Below, piece by piece: positions 53,413 to 62,384 of a stretch of 64,000 nucleotides of DNA. Under the pieces are notes generated by a model. That model was not told the origin of the DNA and ran no database searches. It saw only the letters and a program-made list of their open reading frames with translations. The stretch covers positions 69,592-133,591 of the forward strand of contig JAZNSN010000026.1 in assembly GCA_045591315.1 (NCBI GenBank), written 5' to 3'. The DNA is from HGM04593 sp045591315 (GTDB lineage Bacteria > Bacteroidota > Bacteroidia > Bacteroidales > Bacteroidaceae). Position numbers and translations under genes: made by a program. The number at the start of each line of letters is the position of its first letter. The first letter of the stretch is position 1.

Positions 53413-55179
53413 ATGAAATCTTTTTTTAAAACGATGCTTGCCTGTCTGGCAGCTCTTCTTGTCGCCGGCTTTCTGTTTATATTCGGGCTGGTGTCTTTGA
53501 TAGGCTCTGTTGTGTCAGCTGGAAGCGGCAACGAAGGAATCAAGGAGAATTCTGTCCTTATGCTGGACCTTAACGGCACACTCTCCGAACGTGCCGATGA
53601 AAACCCTCTTGCTTCGCTGATGAGCGACGATATGAAGTCGTACGGGCTTGAGGATATAATAGCTTCCATCAAGGAGGCAAAGAATAACCCCGATATAAAG
53701 GGAATATATCTGCAGGCGGGCGTGATGGATGCTTCTCTTGCTTCTCTTGAGGAGATTCGCGGTGAGCTTGCTTCGTTCAAGGAGAGCGGCAAATTCGTAG
53801 TGGCCTATGGCGACCAGTATTTGCAGGAACTCTACTATCTGGCAACAGTAGCCGACAAGGTTATAGTGAATCCCGAAGGCAGCATCGGGTGGCACGGTCT
53901 GGCGGCTCAGCCGGTATTCTTCAAGAATCTCTTGGAAAAGGTAGGAGTCGAGATGCAGATATTCAAGGTGGGAACATACAAGTCGGCTGTTGAGCCGTTC
54001 ATTGCCACTGAGATGAGTGATGCGAACAGGGAGCAGATTACCGAATATGCCGGTTCCATTTGGGGTGATATGGTAAATGCAGTGGCACAGTCACGCGGAA
54101 TATCTGCTGATAAATTGAATGAGTATGCCGACCGATATATGGATTTCTGCCAGGCCGAAGAGTATGTCGAGTGCGGGCTGGCCGACACCTTGCTCTACAA
54201 GGACGGTGTGCTGGATTATCTGAAAGTTCTTGCCGGCACAGGCAATGACGGGAAACTGGAAATTGCCACATTGGAAGATGTGAAGGAGAAGATCGAGACG
54301 GATAATATCTTGAACAATGCCGGCAAGGGAAAGATTGCCGTGTATTATGCAGTGGGAGATATTGACGGCTCTACATCGGCCGATGAGGGAATAAACTCGA
54401 AGAAGGTAATCAAGGAACTGCGTGAGTTGCGCGAAGATGCTGATGTAAAGGCTGTCGTGCTTCGCGTGAACTCTCCCGGAGGAAGCGCATACGGCTCTGA
54501 ACAGATATGGCGTGAGGTTGTTTTGCTGAAGGCTGCCAAGCCGGTGATTGTCTCAATGGGTGACTGTGCGGCATCAGGCGGTTATTATATCTCATGTGCG
54601 GCCGACTGCATTGTTGCCAACAGCACGACACTTACAGGCTCTATCGGTATCTTTGGCATGTTCCCGGTTGCCGAGAAACTGCTGAAGGAGAAGATTGGCC
54701 TTGACTTTGATGTTGTCAAGACCAACAAACTGGCCGATATGGGCTCTTTTGCGCGCTCTTTCCGCCCCGAAGAGAGTGCCATAATGCAGAACTATGTCAA
54801 TGACGGCTACGACCTCTTCCTGAAGCGTTGTGCCGATGGCCGCAAGATGAGTGTCGAGGATATCGACAAGATTGGACAGGGACGCGTGTGGACAGGCAGC
54901 AAGGCAAAGGAACTGGGTCTCGTGGATGAGATAGGCGACCTTGACAAGGCTATAGCGATAGCAGCCCAGAGGGCCGGGCTCGATGAGTATAGCGTGAACT
55001 CCTATCCCGAAGAAAGCAACTTCATGACAAAGCTTCTTGAAGGTGACCAGGAGGATTACATGGAGACTGCATTCCGCAAGGCAATGGGCGATTATTACGA
55101 TTGCATCAGGTTTGTCCGCAACATACAGGATTGTGACAACATACAGGCCCGTTTGCCGTTTGAACTGATAATAAAGTAA
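53413..55179 (+). CDS. sppA: Signal peptide peptidase SppA, 67-kDa type
   Basis: A membrane-anchored Ser/Lys protease that degrades released signal peptides. The 588 residues have an N-terminal membrane anchor and two tandem S49 domains. The Lys lies in the N-terminal repeat (VGTYKSAVEPF), the Ser in the C-terminal repeat (GDCAASGGYYISCAAD), as in E. coli SppA. An EEIR GEL-like linker region lies between. It is downstream of two lipoprotein genes but separated by 75 bases with no clear promoter seen. Confidence 0.95.
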   Translation: MKSFFKTMLACLAALLVAGFLFIFGLVSLIGSVVSAGSGNEGIKENSVLMLDLNGTLSERADENPLASLMSDDMKSYGLEDIIASIKEAKNNPDIKGIYLQAGVMDASLASLEEIRGELASFKESGKFVVAYGDQYLQELYYLATVADKVIVNPEGSIGWHGLAAQPVFFKNLLEKVGVEMQIFKVGTYKSAVEPFIATEMSDANREQITEYAGSIWGDMVNAVAQSRGISADKLNEYADRYMDFCQAEEYVECGLADTLLYKDGVLDYLKVLAGTGNDGKLEIATLEDVKEKIETDNILNNAGKGKIAVYYAVGDIDGSTSADEGINSKKVIKELRELREDADVKAVVLRVNSPGGSAYGSEQIWREVVLLKAAKPVIVSMGDCAASGGYYISCAADCIVANSTTLTGSIGIFGMFPVAEKLLKEKIGLDFDVVKTNKLADMGSFARSFRPEESAIMQNYVNDGYDLFLKRCADGRKMSVEDIDKIGQGRVWTGSKAKELGLVDEIGDLDKAIAIAAQRAGLDEYSVNSYPEESNFMTKLLEGDQEDYMETAFRKAMGDYYDCIRFVRNIQDCDNIQARLPFELIIK

Positions 55180-55196
55180 GCGATAGCTATTGCATT

Positions 55197-55244
55197 ATAA
55201 ATTAACAGCATCATTGCAGCGCTGCAATGATGCTGTTAATTTAT
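55197..55244. terminator. 48-base perfect palindrome between sppA and acyl-ACP thioesterase
   Basis: A fully self-complementary 48-base sequence (ATAAATTAACAGCATCATTG, centre GCAGCGCTGC) lies between convergent genes. It has A/T-rich ends for termination both ways. It is the longest perfect palindrome found in the window. Confidence 0.8.
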
Positions 55245-55264
55245 AGGTAAACCATGTCTTCTGT

Positions 55265-55999
55265 TCAGAAGGTTAGCTTTACGCTGAAGTTCTGCTTGTC
55301 GCCGACTTTTCCGGTAATGTAATATACCAGGCCCTCTTCGGTCTCTTGTCTTGTGCGGAATATCTTTACAGTGTCTCCCGGCATCACTTCGGCATCGTAG
55401 TTGACCAGCAGCTCCTTGAGCGGTCTCTCTCTTGCAACTTCCTGTTCAACGGCATCGATTGCCCAGACAACATACTTTACATTGTTCACGTGCCCCATAG
55501 TGTCAATCTCCGACCATGTGACGGGGTGCTTCCTTACCAGCTCCGGTTCAATGTCAACCGGCACCACTACCTTGTCGGCCGGCTCTGCAATAACATCTTC
55601 CTTTGTGCATTTCTCAGGGCTTGACGCAAGATCGCTGTTACGTATAAGGCGACGTGTGTTCATGTCAATTATGAGCCACGAAGTAGTGGCCTTTATCATG
55701 GCATTGCCTTCTGTGTCGCTCAAAATGAAGTCGCGCAGATAGAAGAGTTTTGCTACACCCTTGTGCCATGTCTCCAATTTTACATCCTGTCTCCATGCCG
55801 GCAGCTTGTCGAAGCGTACGTGCATACGTGACAGCACCCATGCGATATTTGTCTCTTTCATTTCGTCGAATCCGAATCCAAGAGTCGTAGCATTCACGTT
55901 CGCTGCCTCCTGCATAAGGTCCAGCATTGCTGTAGGGCGCATGAGCTGGTTGGCATCGGCCTCATAGCATGTAATTGTATGGTTCTTTGAGTATTTCAT
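55265..55999 (-). CDS. Acyl-ACP thioesterase (FatA/FatB type)
   Basis: Releases free fatty acids from acyl carrier protein. The 244 residues form two hotdog repeats, with MHVRFDKLPAWRQDVKLETW in the first and the active-site block SEIDTMGHVNNVKYVVWAID (Asn/His, about 168-187) in the second. Bacterial members are common in Bacteroidetes and Firmicutes. It overlaps metA by 4 bases, an unusual pairing of lipid and methionine genes. Confidence 0.92.
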   Translation of the reverse strand: MKYSKNHTITCYEADANQLMRPTAMLDLMQEAANVNATTLGFGFDEMKETNIAWVLSRMHVRFDKLPAWRQDVKLETWHKGVAKLFYLRDFILSDTEGNAMIKATTSWLIIDMNTRRLIRNSDLASSPEKCTKEDVIAEPADKVVVPVDIEPELVRKHPVTWSEIDTMGHVNNVKYVVWAIDAVEQEVARERPLKELLVNYDAEVMPGDTVKIFRTRQETEEGLVYYITGKVGDKQNFSVKLTF

Positions 56000-56883
56000 A
56001 TTCTTGTCTGTTTACAATAGTTCCTAATCCAGTTGCCGAACAATTTGCATGCTGTACCGTGCCATCGGTCAACCGGGCCTTTGGCCGGGTCATTGTCAAG
56101 GTAATAGTTCAACGGAAGTTCTATGGGCAGCCCCTTTGCCACGTCGCGCCTGTACTCGCCGTCAAGAGTGTTGAGCGCATACTCCGAGTGTCCGGTAAAG
56201 AAGAAGTTTCTTGTTCCTTTTTCATGCATTATATATACACCCGACAGCTCCGACTCCGAAAGGAGCTCTAAGCGCTCTTCTGCCACAATGTCCTCACGGT
56301 GCAGTTCGGTGTGACGGCTGTGCGGTACATAGATGGTCTCCTCGAACCCATCGAAGAGCGGCATTTCGGGGCGTGCTATCGTATGCTGGAATATGCCGAA
56401 CATCTTCTTCGGGAGAAGATGTTTCTGAATGCCGAATTTCCGGTAAAGCCCTGCTTGTGCAGCCCAGCAGATGAATAGGGTAGAGGTTACATGCTCCTTT
56501 GCCCAATCGAAGATTGTGCATAGTTCGGGCCAGTATGTGACCTCCTCGTATTCTATCTTCTCTATCGGTGCACCGGTTATTATCAGCCCGTCGAAACGGC
56601 TTTCGCGTACCTCGCCGAACGAAGTGTAATATCGCTCCATGTGTTCGGGGCCGGCATGCTTTGGCGTGTGTGTGTCGAGCTTGAGCAGAGTCAGCTCTAT
56701 CTCCTCGTCCGATGCTGCAAAAATGCGTATGAAGTCGGCTTCTGTTGTCTCCTTCATGGGCATGAGGTTAAGCAGAGCTATGCGAAGGGTATTCGCGGTA
56801 CTCCTTTCAAGGATATCTACCGCGTTCCCTTCGTCGATAACAGTTTGCAGGGCCGGAAGCCCGGCGGGTACTTTTAGTGGCAT
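55996..56883 (-). CDS. metA: Homoserine O-acyltransferase MetA, probably acetyl-specific
   Basis: Activates homoserine for methionine synthesis. At 295 residues (ATG 56881-56883, MPLKVPAG), it has the GATase-like fold with the nucleophile Cys in FICWAAQAGLY (about 142), the His in IYVPHSRHTE, and a Glu following. In the specificity loop it reads LIITGAPIEKIEYEEVTYW: the Glu after GAPI is the position where acetyl-CoA-using enzymes have Glu and the E. coli succinyl enzyme has Gly. I therefore infer homoserine O-acetyltransferase. An upstream start would add 52 untypical basic residues and is rejected. Confidence 0.92.
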   Translation of the reverse strand: MPLKVPAGLPALQTVIDEGNAVDILERSTANTLRIALLNLMPMKETTEADFIRIFAASDEEIELTLLKLDTHTPKHAGPEHMERYYTSFGEVRESRFDGLIITGAPIEKIEYEEVTYWPELCTIFDWAKEHVTSTLFICWAAQAGLYRKFGIQKHLLPKKMFGIFQHTIARPEMPLFDGFEETIYVPHSRHTELHREDIVAEERLELLSESELSGVYIMHEKGTRNFFFTGHSEYALNTLDGEYRRDVAKGLPIELPLNYYLDNDPAKGPVDRWHGTACKLFGNWIRNYCKQTRI

Positions 56884-57032
56884 TGTATAAACTGAAAACT
56901 GAACGTTTCTCCTTTCTTCTTTGACAACCTTTGCTGTTCGCAACCCACGCGGTGCAACTTGCAGCTGCACTACGCGCGACCTGTTGCTGCAAAGGCTATC
57001 GAAGCTTTGCTTTCTCCTTTCTTGTTTCTCTT

Positions 57033-59057
57033 TTACCAAATCTTCAGTCGCTCCTCAGCCGGTACGAACATCGGGCTCTCCTCGGTGATTCCGAATGCAG
57101 TGTACCAGTCGTCGATATGTGGCAATGTGCCGTTTACTCTCCAGCGTGAGAGTGAGTGTACGTCGCTCTTTGTCAGGTTACGTATTTCCTCGTCGCGTAC
57201 GTGGCCTGCCCAAACGCCTGAATATGAGAGATAGAAACGCTGCTCAGGAGTGAAGCCCTTTACAACAGGAAGCGGATTATCCTTTGTCGCGTTCTTGAAT
57301 GCCTGCATTGCAATCATAAGGCCACCGTGGTCGGCGATGTTCTCGCCCAGGGTGAGCTTGCCGTTTGCATTGAGCCCCGGAAGAACTTCAATCTTGTCGA
57401 AGAAATCGACGATTACCTGTGTGCGCTCGTTGAACTTCTTTGCATCCTCTTCGGTCCACCAGTTGGCGAAATTGCCGTTCTTGTCGAACTGACGGCCCTG
57501 GTCGTCGAAGCCGTGCGTCATCTCATGGCCTATTACAACGCCGATAGCACCGTAGTTGAACGCGTCGTCCTCGTTCATGTCGAAGAACGGATACTGCAGA
57601 ATACCTGCCGGGAAGCATATTTCGTTTGTGGTAGGGTTGTAGTATGCATTAACAGTCTGCGGTGTCATGTGCCACTCATCGCGGTCAACAGGCTTGCCCC
57701 ATTTCTCCTCGATGTGCTTGTTCCAACCGAATTCCGACATGCTGCGGCAAATGTCGGCATAGCTCATTGCCGGGTCAATTGTAAGCTTGCTGTAGTCGTC
57801 CCACTTGTCGGGGTATCCAATCTTTACAGTAAAGGTGTTGAGCTTCTCGTGTGCTGCTTTCTTTGTCTCTTCGCTCATCCACTCCTGAGCGTCGATGCGC
57901 TCGCCGAGTGCAACCTGAAGGTTCTTCACAAGCTGTGTCATGCGCTCTTTTGCAGCCGGCGGGAAGTGCTTTGCAACGTAGAGTTCTCCGATGATGTCGC
58001 CAAGTGCGCCGTTCACTGCATCAAGAGCACGTTTCCAACGTGGCTGCTGAACTTTCTTTCCGCTCAGTACAGTGCCGTAGAATGCGAATGATTCAGCCTC
58101 GATATCATCGGTGAGCTCGTTCGATGTAGAACGTATGATTCTCCACTCAAGATATGCCTTGAGGTCGTCCATCGGAGTATCATTTATTATGGCTGCAACC
58201 TCCTTGATAGCTTCGGGGTGAGCAAGGTTGATGTGCTCGATGCCTTCGATGCCGAGGATATTGTAGTATGTATCCCAGTCGATTCCTGGAACAGCCTTCT
58301 TCAGCTCGTCGTAGCTCATCTTGTGATAGCTGTTGAGCGGGTTGCGGCGTTCAACGCGGCTGAGGTGCTTTGCCGCGATGCGTGTCTCAATGGCCATTAC
58401 AGATTTCGTCTTCTTCTCCGCATCGTCTGCGGCAAAGCCGTGGAGCTTGAACATGTTGGTTACATACTCCTGGAACTTGGCGCGTATGTTTGCCGAAATC
58501 TCATCGGTGTCGCTGTAGTACTCCTTTTCGGGGAGTGATGTGCCGCCCTGGTAGAGGCCGAGCTGGTTGCTGTTGCTGTCCATGATGTCCGTGCCTATGC
58601 CAGTACCGAAGAAACCGCCTATACCCACACGGTAGTTTCTTGCAAGCAGAGGAACAATCTCGCTCTTCTCCTTGAGTGATGCAACTTCGTCCATATATCT
58701 CTTGACAGGTGCAGTGCCTTCGGCATTGCGGCGTGTGCTGTCCATAACCATGTTGTATAGGTCGCCAACCTTCTGCGAGTTGCTTCCAGGCTCGCTCTGC
58801 TTTGCTGCCTGTTCAAGCACAAGCTCCTTCAGCTGTTCCTTGCTCTTCTCGCGCAGTGCGTCGAACTGTCCGTAACGTGAATACTCATCAGTCATTGGGT
58901 TTGCTTTCTGCCAACCGCCGGTAGCGTATTGGAAGAAGTCGGTACCTGGGTCCTGAGTAGTGTCCAGGTTTGTCATCAGTTTCGATTCCATACTCTCTTT
59001 TGTTGTGCATGCGCCCAAGCCTACAAGCAGGGCGGTGCAGATAAATAAATTTTTCAT
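57033..59057 (-). CDS. M13 family zinc metallopeptidase (PepO/neprilysin-like) lipoprotein
   Basis: A 674-residue lipoprotein (lipobox LVGLGAC) with the M13 architecture: an N-terminal peptidase M13_N region and a C-terminal catalytic domain carrying VVIGHEMTHGFDDQGRQFDK (HExxH) and TLGENIADHGGL (third zinc ligand). The conserved NAYYNPTTNEICFPAGILQ strand lies upstream of the HExxH. It likely degrades peptides in the periplasm. It is separated from the ABC-F gene by 8 bases, so they may be one operon. Confidence 0.95.
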   Translation of the reverse strand: MKNLFICTALLVGLGACTTKESMESKLMTNLDTTQDPGTDFFQYATGGWQKANPMTDEYSRYGQFDALREKSKEQLKELVLEQAAKQSEPGSNSQKVGDLYNMVMDSTRRNAEGTAPVKRYMDEVASLKEKSEIVPLLARNYRVGIGGFFGTGIGTDIMDSNSNQLGLYQGGTSLPEKEYYSDTDEISANIRAKFQEYVTNMFKLHGFAADDAEKKTKSVMAIETRIAAKHLSRVERRNPLNSYHKMSYDELKKAVPGIDWDTYYNILGIEGIEHINLAHPEAIKEVAAIINDTPMDDLKAYLEWRIIRSTSNELTDDIEAESFAFYGTVLSGKKVQQPRWKRALDAVNGALGDIIGELYVAKHFPPAAKERMTQLVKNLQVALGERIDAQEWMSEETKKAAHEKLNTFTVKIGYPDKWDDYSKLTIDPAMSYADICRSMSEFGWNKHIEEKWGKPVDRDEWHMTPQTVNAYYNPTTNEICFPAGILQYPFFDMNEDDAFNYGAIGVVIGHEMTHGFDDQGRQFDKNGNFANWWTEEDAKKFNERTQVIVDFFDKIEVLPGLNANGKLTLGENIADHGGLMIAMQAFKNATKDNPLPVVKGFTPEQRFYLSYSGVWAGHVRDEEIRNLTKSDVHSLSRWRVNGTLPHIDDWYTAFGITEESPMFVPAEERLKIW

Positions 59058-59065
59058 ATTGATAA

Positions 59066-60997
59066 TTATTGGTTTATGTTTTCAAGGTTTTCCATATTAG
59101 TCTCCCATTGCACTACAGCGTCGTCGAGCTGCTTTTTCAGTGTCGCATATTTGGTGAAATTCTCCTGGGTGCTTCCCTCGGCTGTGCTCATCAATGTCTC
59201 TAAGGCTGCGATTGCCCCCTCCAGTTCATTTATAGCCTTTTCGTCGTCCTCAACCTGTTTTTCGAGCTTCCTGCGCTGCTTTTGCAGTTGCTTCTCGGCT
59301 TCGTAGCTGAGGCGGTTGGTGTTGGCCGGCTTCGATGCTTCGGGTGCAGGCTCGTTCCCTTTGCTCTGCGCCAGAGCCTCGTTTATGTTGCTTGCATTCT
59401 TTGTCGCAAGGTATTCGTATATTCCGCCGAGGTGTTCACGTACCTTGCCGTCGCCGAACTCATACACTTTAGTGACAAGCCCGTCGAGGAACTGACGGTC
59501 GTGGCTGACAATTATCACCGTTCCGTCAAAGTCGCGTATTGCATCCTTGAGCACATCCTTCGACTGCATGTCAAGGTGGTTCGTAGGCTCGTCGAGTATG
59601 AGCAGGTTCATCTGCCTCAGCAGCAGGCGTATCATTGCAAGGCGGCTTCTCTCGCCTCCCGACAGCACTCTTACCGGCTTGTCCGAAGCCTCACCGCCGA
59701 ACATGAATGCTCCTAGAATGTCGCGTATTCTGAGCCTTATGTCACCGGTAGCCACGTTGTCGATTGTCTGGAACACGGTCAGGTTCTCGTCGAGCAGCTG
59801 TGCCTCATGTTGGGCAAAATATGCAGTCTCTACATTGTGTCCGATTGTAATCTCTCCGTTGTAGTCGAGCTCGCCCAGTATGCATCGCACTAGCGTGGTC
59901 TTTCCTTCACCGTTGCGTCCCACGAATGCAACCTTTTCGCCGCGGTTTATGGTAAAGTTCACTCCTTTGAATACCGTGTGGCAGCCGAAGCTCTTCTCTA
60001 CATCGTTGCATATTACAGGGTAGTTTCCGCTGCGTGTGGCAGGAGCAAACTTAAGCCTCAGCCGGCTTGTGTCCTCCTCGTCAATCTCAATGGGCACCAT
60101 CTTTTCGAGCTGCTTTATGCGGCGCTGTACCTGTACAGCCTTAGTCGGCTTGTAGCGGAACCTCTCGATAAACTCCTTTATGTCTGCTATCTCTTTCTGC
60201 TGGTTCTCGTATGCACGTATCTGCTGTTCGCGACGTTCCTTGCGTGTCTCCATGAACTTGTCGTAGGAGAGCTTGTAGTCATATATCCTTCCGCATGATA
60301 TCTCTATGGTGCGGTTTGTCACAGCATTGAGGAATGCGCGGTCGTGGCTCACGAGTAGCACAGCATTGCTGCTTCGGGCAAGGAACTGTTCAAGCCACTG
60401 TATGCTCTCTATGTCGAGGTGGTTGGTAGGCTCGTCGAGCAGCAGTATGTCGGGGTGCTGCAGCAGCAGTTTGGCAAGCTCGATACGCATGCGCCAGCCA
60501 CCGCTGAACTCGCTTGTCGGGCGTGTGAAGTCGCTGCGGCGGAATCCCAGTCCGGTGAGCGCGCGCTCAATCTCCGCTTCGTAGTGGCTGCCTCCCATCA
60601 TCGTGTACTGCTCGTTCAGGTGCGTGTAGTCTTCGATAAGCTGATGATACTCCTCGCTGTCGTAGTCATTGCGTTCGGCAAGCTCGTTGTTCATCGTTTC
60701 GAGACGGCTCTCCATCTCATGTATATGCGCGAAGGCAAGTTCTGCCTCCTGATAAACGGTCCTGCCGTCGGTGTGGTGCATGACCTGAGGCAGATACCCG
60801 ACGGTGAACTCCTTAGGGCGCGATATCGTACCCTCGCTGGGCGACTGCTGTCCTGCGATAATCTTGAGCAGGGTACTTTTCCCGGCACCGTTCTTTCCCA
60901 CAAGCGCAATCCTGTCCTTCTTGTTTACAATGAAGCTGACATCATGGAAAAGGTTTGTTCCGCCAAAATCGACCCTTATGTTGTCTATTGAAAGCAA
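59066..60997 (-). CDS. ABC-F family ATPase
   Basis: A soluble twin-ATPase ribosome-associated protein of 643 residues. It has Walker A ALVGKNGAGKSTLLKII (about 31-47) and AFVGRNGEGKTTLVRCI (about 350), signatures EFSGGWRMRIELAKLL and VLSGGERSRLAMIRLL, Walker B LLLDEPTNHLDI and LILDEPTNHLDM, and the ABC-F linker between them (ERFRYKPTKAVQVQRRIKQL). A C-terminal coiled coil (about 560-640) is present. This is the YdiF/Uup-like layout. It may relieve stalled ribosomes; antibiotic resistance is not implied. Confidence 0.94.
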   Translation of the reverse strand: MLSIDNIRVDFGGTNLFHDVSFIVNKKDRIALVGKNGAGKSTLLKIIAGQQSPSEGTISRPKEFTVGYLPQVMHHTDGRTVYQEAELAFAHIHEMESRLETMNNELAERNDYDSEEYHQLIEDYTHLNEQYTMMGGSHYEAEIERALTGLGFRRSDFTRPTSEFSGGWRMRIELAKLLLQHPDILLLDEPTNHLDIESIQWLEQFLARSSNAVLLVSHDRAFLNAVTNRTIEISCGRIYDYKLSYDKFMETRKERREQQIRAYENQQKEIADIKEFIERFRYKPTKAVQVQRRIKQLEKMVPIEIDEEDTSRLRLKFAPATRSGNYPVICNDVEKSFGCHTVFKGVNFTINRGEKVAFVGRNGEGKTTLVRCILGELDYNGEITIGHNVETAYFAQHEAQLLDENLTVFQTIDNVATGDIRLRIRDILGAFMFGGEASDKPVRVLSGGERSRLAMIRLLLRQMNLLILDEPTNHLDMQSKDVLKDAIRDFDGTVIIVSHDRQFLDGLVTKVYEFGDGKVREHLGGIYEYLATKNASNINEALAQSKGNEPAPEASKPANTNRLSYEAEKQLQKQRRKLEKQVEDDEKAINELEGAIAALETLMSTAEGSTQENFTKYATLKKQLDDAVVQWETNMENLENINQ

Positions 60998-61073
60998 AAT
61001 CCTTTATATTATATAATGTTCATATTAACAGCCGCTATGCTGTTTCTCCTCTCTCTTGTGCGACCTTTGGTCG

Positions 61074-61105
61074 CAAAGGTACTCCTTTGATGCGAAATAT
61101 ACAAA
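61074..61105 (-). promoter_or_regulatory. Promoter of ABC-F gene with overlapping palindrome
   Basis: On the minus strand TTTG (61102-61105), 20 bases, TACCTTTG (61074-61081). A palindrome, TGCGACC/GGTCGCA (about 61059-61075), begins inside the -7 box and covers the start site. It could be an operator or a leader hairpin. Confidence 0.6.
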
Positions 61106-61172
61106 CAGATGCATTTGAGTGGGACCGTTTTTAGCACACTTTAAAAAAAATATGAAAAATTTTCCTTAAAAA

Positions 61173-61204
61173 CTTGCAGAGATGATTAACTGTTTATATA
61201 TTTG
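61173..61204 (+). promoter_or_regulatory. Promoter of the Fur/PerR gene
   Basis: CTTG (61173-61176), 20 bases, TATATTTG (61197-61204), a good match to the Bacteroidetes consensus. The region around 61205-61222 (CAATGATTTCAGAAAT) is A/T-rich and could hold the regulator's own box, but no clear inverted repeat is seen. Confidence 0.65.
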
Positions 61205-61248
61205 CAATGATTTCAGAAATGAAATACAAAAAAACAAACCGAAAAACC

Positions 61249-61668
61249 ATGAAAGTGTCAAGAGCAGAATTAAAGGAAGAACTTGTAAATGCAGGCATAC
61301 GCCCCTCTGTACAGCGTTTGGCAATCTTCGAATATGTAAGGAAGAGCTGCCAGCATCCGACTGCAGAAGTCGTATATGAGGCTTTGCGTGACGAGCTTGG
61401 CTCCCTGTCGCTTACAACAGTATATAACACCCTTAAGCTTTTTGTCGATGCTGGGCTCATATCAATGCTTACAATAGACGATACGTTCCGTTGCTTCGAC
61501 GGTAACCGCTGTTGCCATGCGCACTTTCGCTGCAGCAGTTGCGGAAAGATTGTTGACCTGCAGATGAAGAAGGATTTCATCTCTTTGGTCGAGGGTCTTG
61601 AGGGCTATGAGATTACCGATGCGCAACTCTACCTGAAGGGTACTTGTCCGGCTTGTTCTAAAGAATAG
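61249..61668 (+). CDS. Fur family regulator, probably PerR-like
   Basis: A 139-residue Fur-fold repressor: winged helix (GIRPSVQRLAIFEYVRKS; LSLTTVYNTLKLFVDAGLIS) and a dimerisation domain with structural-zinc cysteines in RCSSCGKI and TCPACSKE and His residues in CCHAHF. Whether it senses iron (Fur) or peroxide (PerR) is inferred: the next gene is rubrerythrin, a typical PerR target, and both regulator and target lie on the same strand, 53 bases apart. ATG 61249 is chosen because it begins the standard helix (MKVSRAELKEEL). Confidence 0.88.
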   Translation: MKVSRAELKEELVNAGIRPSVQRLAIFEYVRKSCQHPTAEVVYEALRDELGSLSLTTVYNTLKLFVDAGLISMLTIDDTFRCFDGNRCCHAHFRCSSCGKIVDLQMKKDFISLVEGLEGYEITDAQLYLKGTCPACSKE

Positions 61669-61721
61669 AGATACAAATACAAAAGATAATACAATAATTA
61701 ACGGCTTAAAAATTTAAAACT

Positions 61722-62270
61722 ATGAAAAAGTTCATTTGTTCAGTGTGTGGTTATATTCATGAGGGTGATTCAGCTCCGGAGCGTTGTCCAATGTGTAAGG
61801 TTCCTGCAGAGAAGTTCAACGAGATGCAGGCAACAGGCGGAAAGCTTGAGTTTGTTCAGGAGCACGTTATCGGTGTAGCCAAGGGTTGCGACGATGAGAT
61901 GATAAAGGACCTTAACAACCACTTCATAGGCGAGTGTACCGAGGTTGGCATGTATCTGGCAATGAGCCGCCAGGCCGACCGTGAGGGTTATCCCGAAATT
62001 GCTGAGGCTTTCAAGCGTTACGCATGGGAGGAGGCTGAGCATGCAGCCAAGTTCGCAGAACTGCTCGGCGATGTGGTTTGGGATACAAAGACAAACCTCG
62101 ACAAGAGAATGAATGCAGAGTCAGGCGCATGTGCCGACAAGTACCGCATCGCAAAGCGTGCCAAGGAGCTCAATCTTGACGCAATCCACGATACAGTACA
62201 CGAAATGGCTAAGGACGAGGCGCGTCACGGCAAGGGCTTCGAAGGCCTCTTCAACCGCTACTTCAAGTAA
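61722..62270 (+). CDS. Reverse rubrerythrin
   Basis: A peroxide-scavenging diiron protein, 182 residues. The rubredoxin-like domain is at the N-terminus (CSVCGY and CPMCK, Cys pairs within residues 1-30), followed by the ferritin-like four-helix domain (ECTEVGMYLAMSRQADREGY; EEAEHAAKFAELL; EMAKDEARHGKGFEGL) with its Glu/His iron ligands. The domain order is opposite to classical rubrerythrin, as known for anaerobes and Bacteroidales. It forms a likely oxidative-stress unit with the preceding Fur/PerR gene. Confidence 0.95.
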   Translation: MKKFICSVCGYIHEGDSAPERCPMCKVPAEKFNEMQATGGKLEFVQEHVIGVAKGCDDEMIKDLNNHFIGECTEVGMYLAMSRQADREGYPEIAEAFKRYAWEEAEHAAKFAELLGDVVWDTKTNLDKRMNAESGACADKYRIAKRAKELNLDAIHDTVHEMAKDEARHGKGFEGLFNRYFK

Positions 62271-62291
62271 GCAATTATATAAGATTGTTAA

Positions 62292-62331
62292 AATCCCTGT
62301 GTCCTCGGTTCGATTTCGGTGGCACTACAGT
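62292..62331 (+). pseudogene. Possible tRNA 3'-end remnant
   Basis: The segment contains a T-arm-like block CTCGG, TTCGATT, TCGGT (4 of 5 pairs, two wobble) preceded by ATCCC and a short variable-like stretch, and followed by GGCACTA, like the acceptor 3' strand. No D-arm or 5' acceptor strand lies upstream. It could be the 3' part of a tRNA left as an attachment-site copy by an integrated element, but the match is imperfect and chance cannot be excluded. Confidence 0.25.
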
Positions 62332-62351
62332 AAAGAAAAGCAAAACAACGT

Positions 62352-62384
62352 AAAATCCTGATTTTCAACGAAAATCGGGATTTT
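62352..62384 (+). terminator. Terminator after rubrerythrin
   Basis: AAAATCCTGATTTT (62352-62365) pairs with AAAATCGGGATTTT (62371-62384) through one wobble, followed by more Ts. It is a typical Rho-independent terminator about 80 bases past the rubrerythrin stop. Confidence 0.75.
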
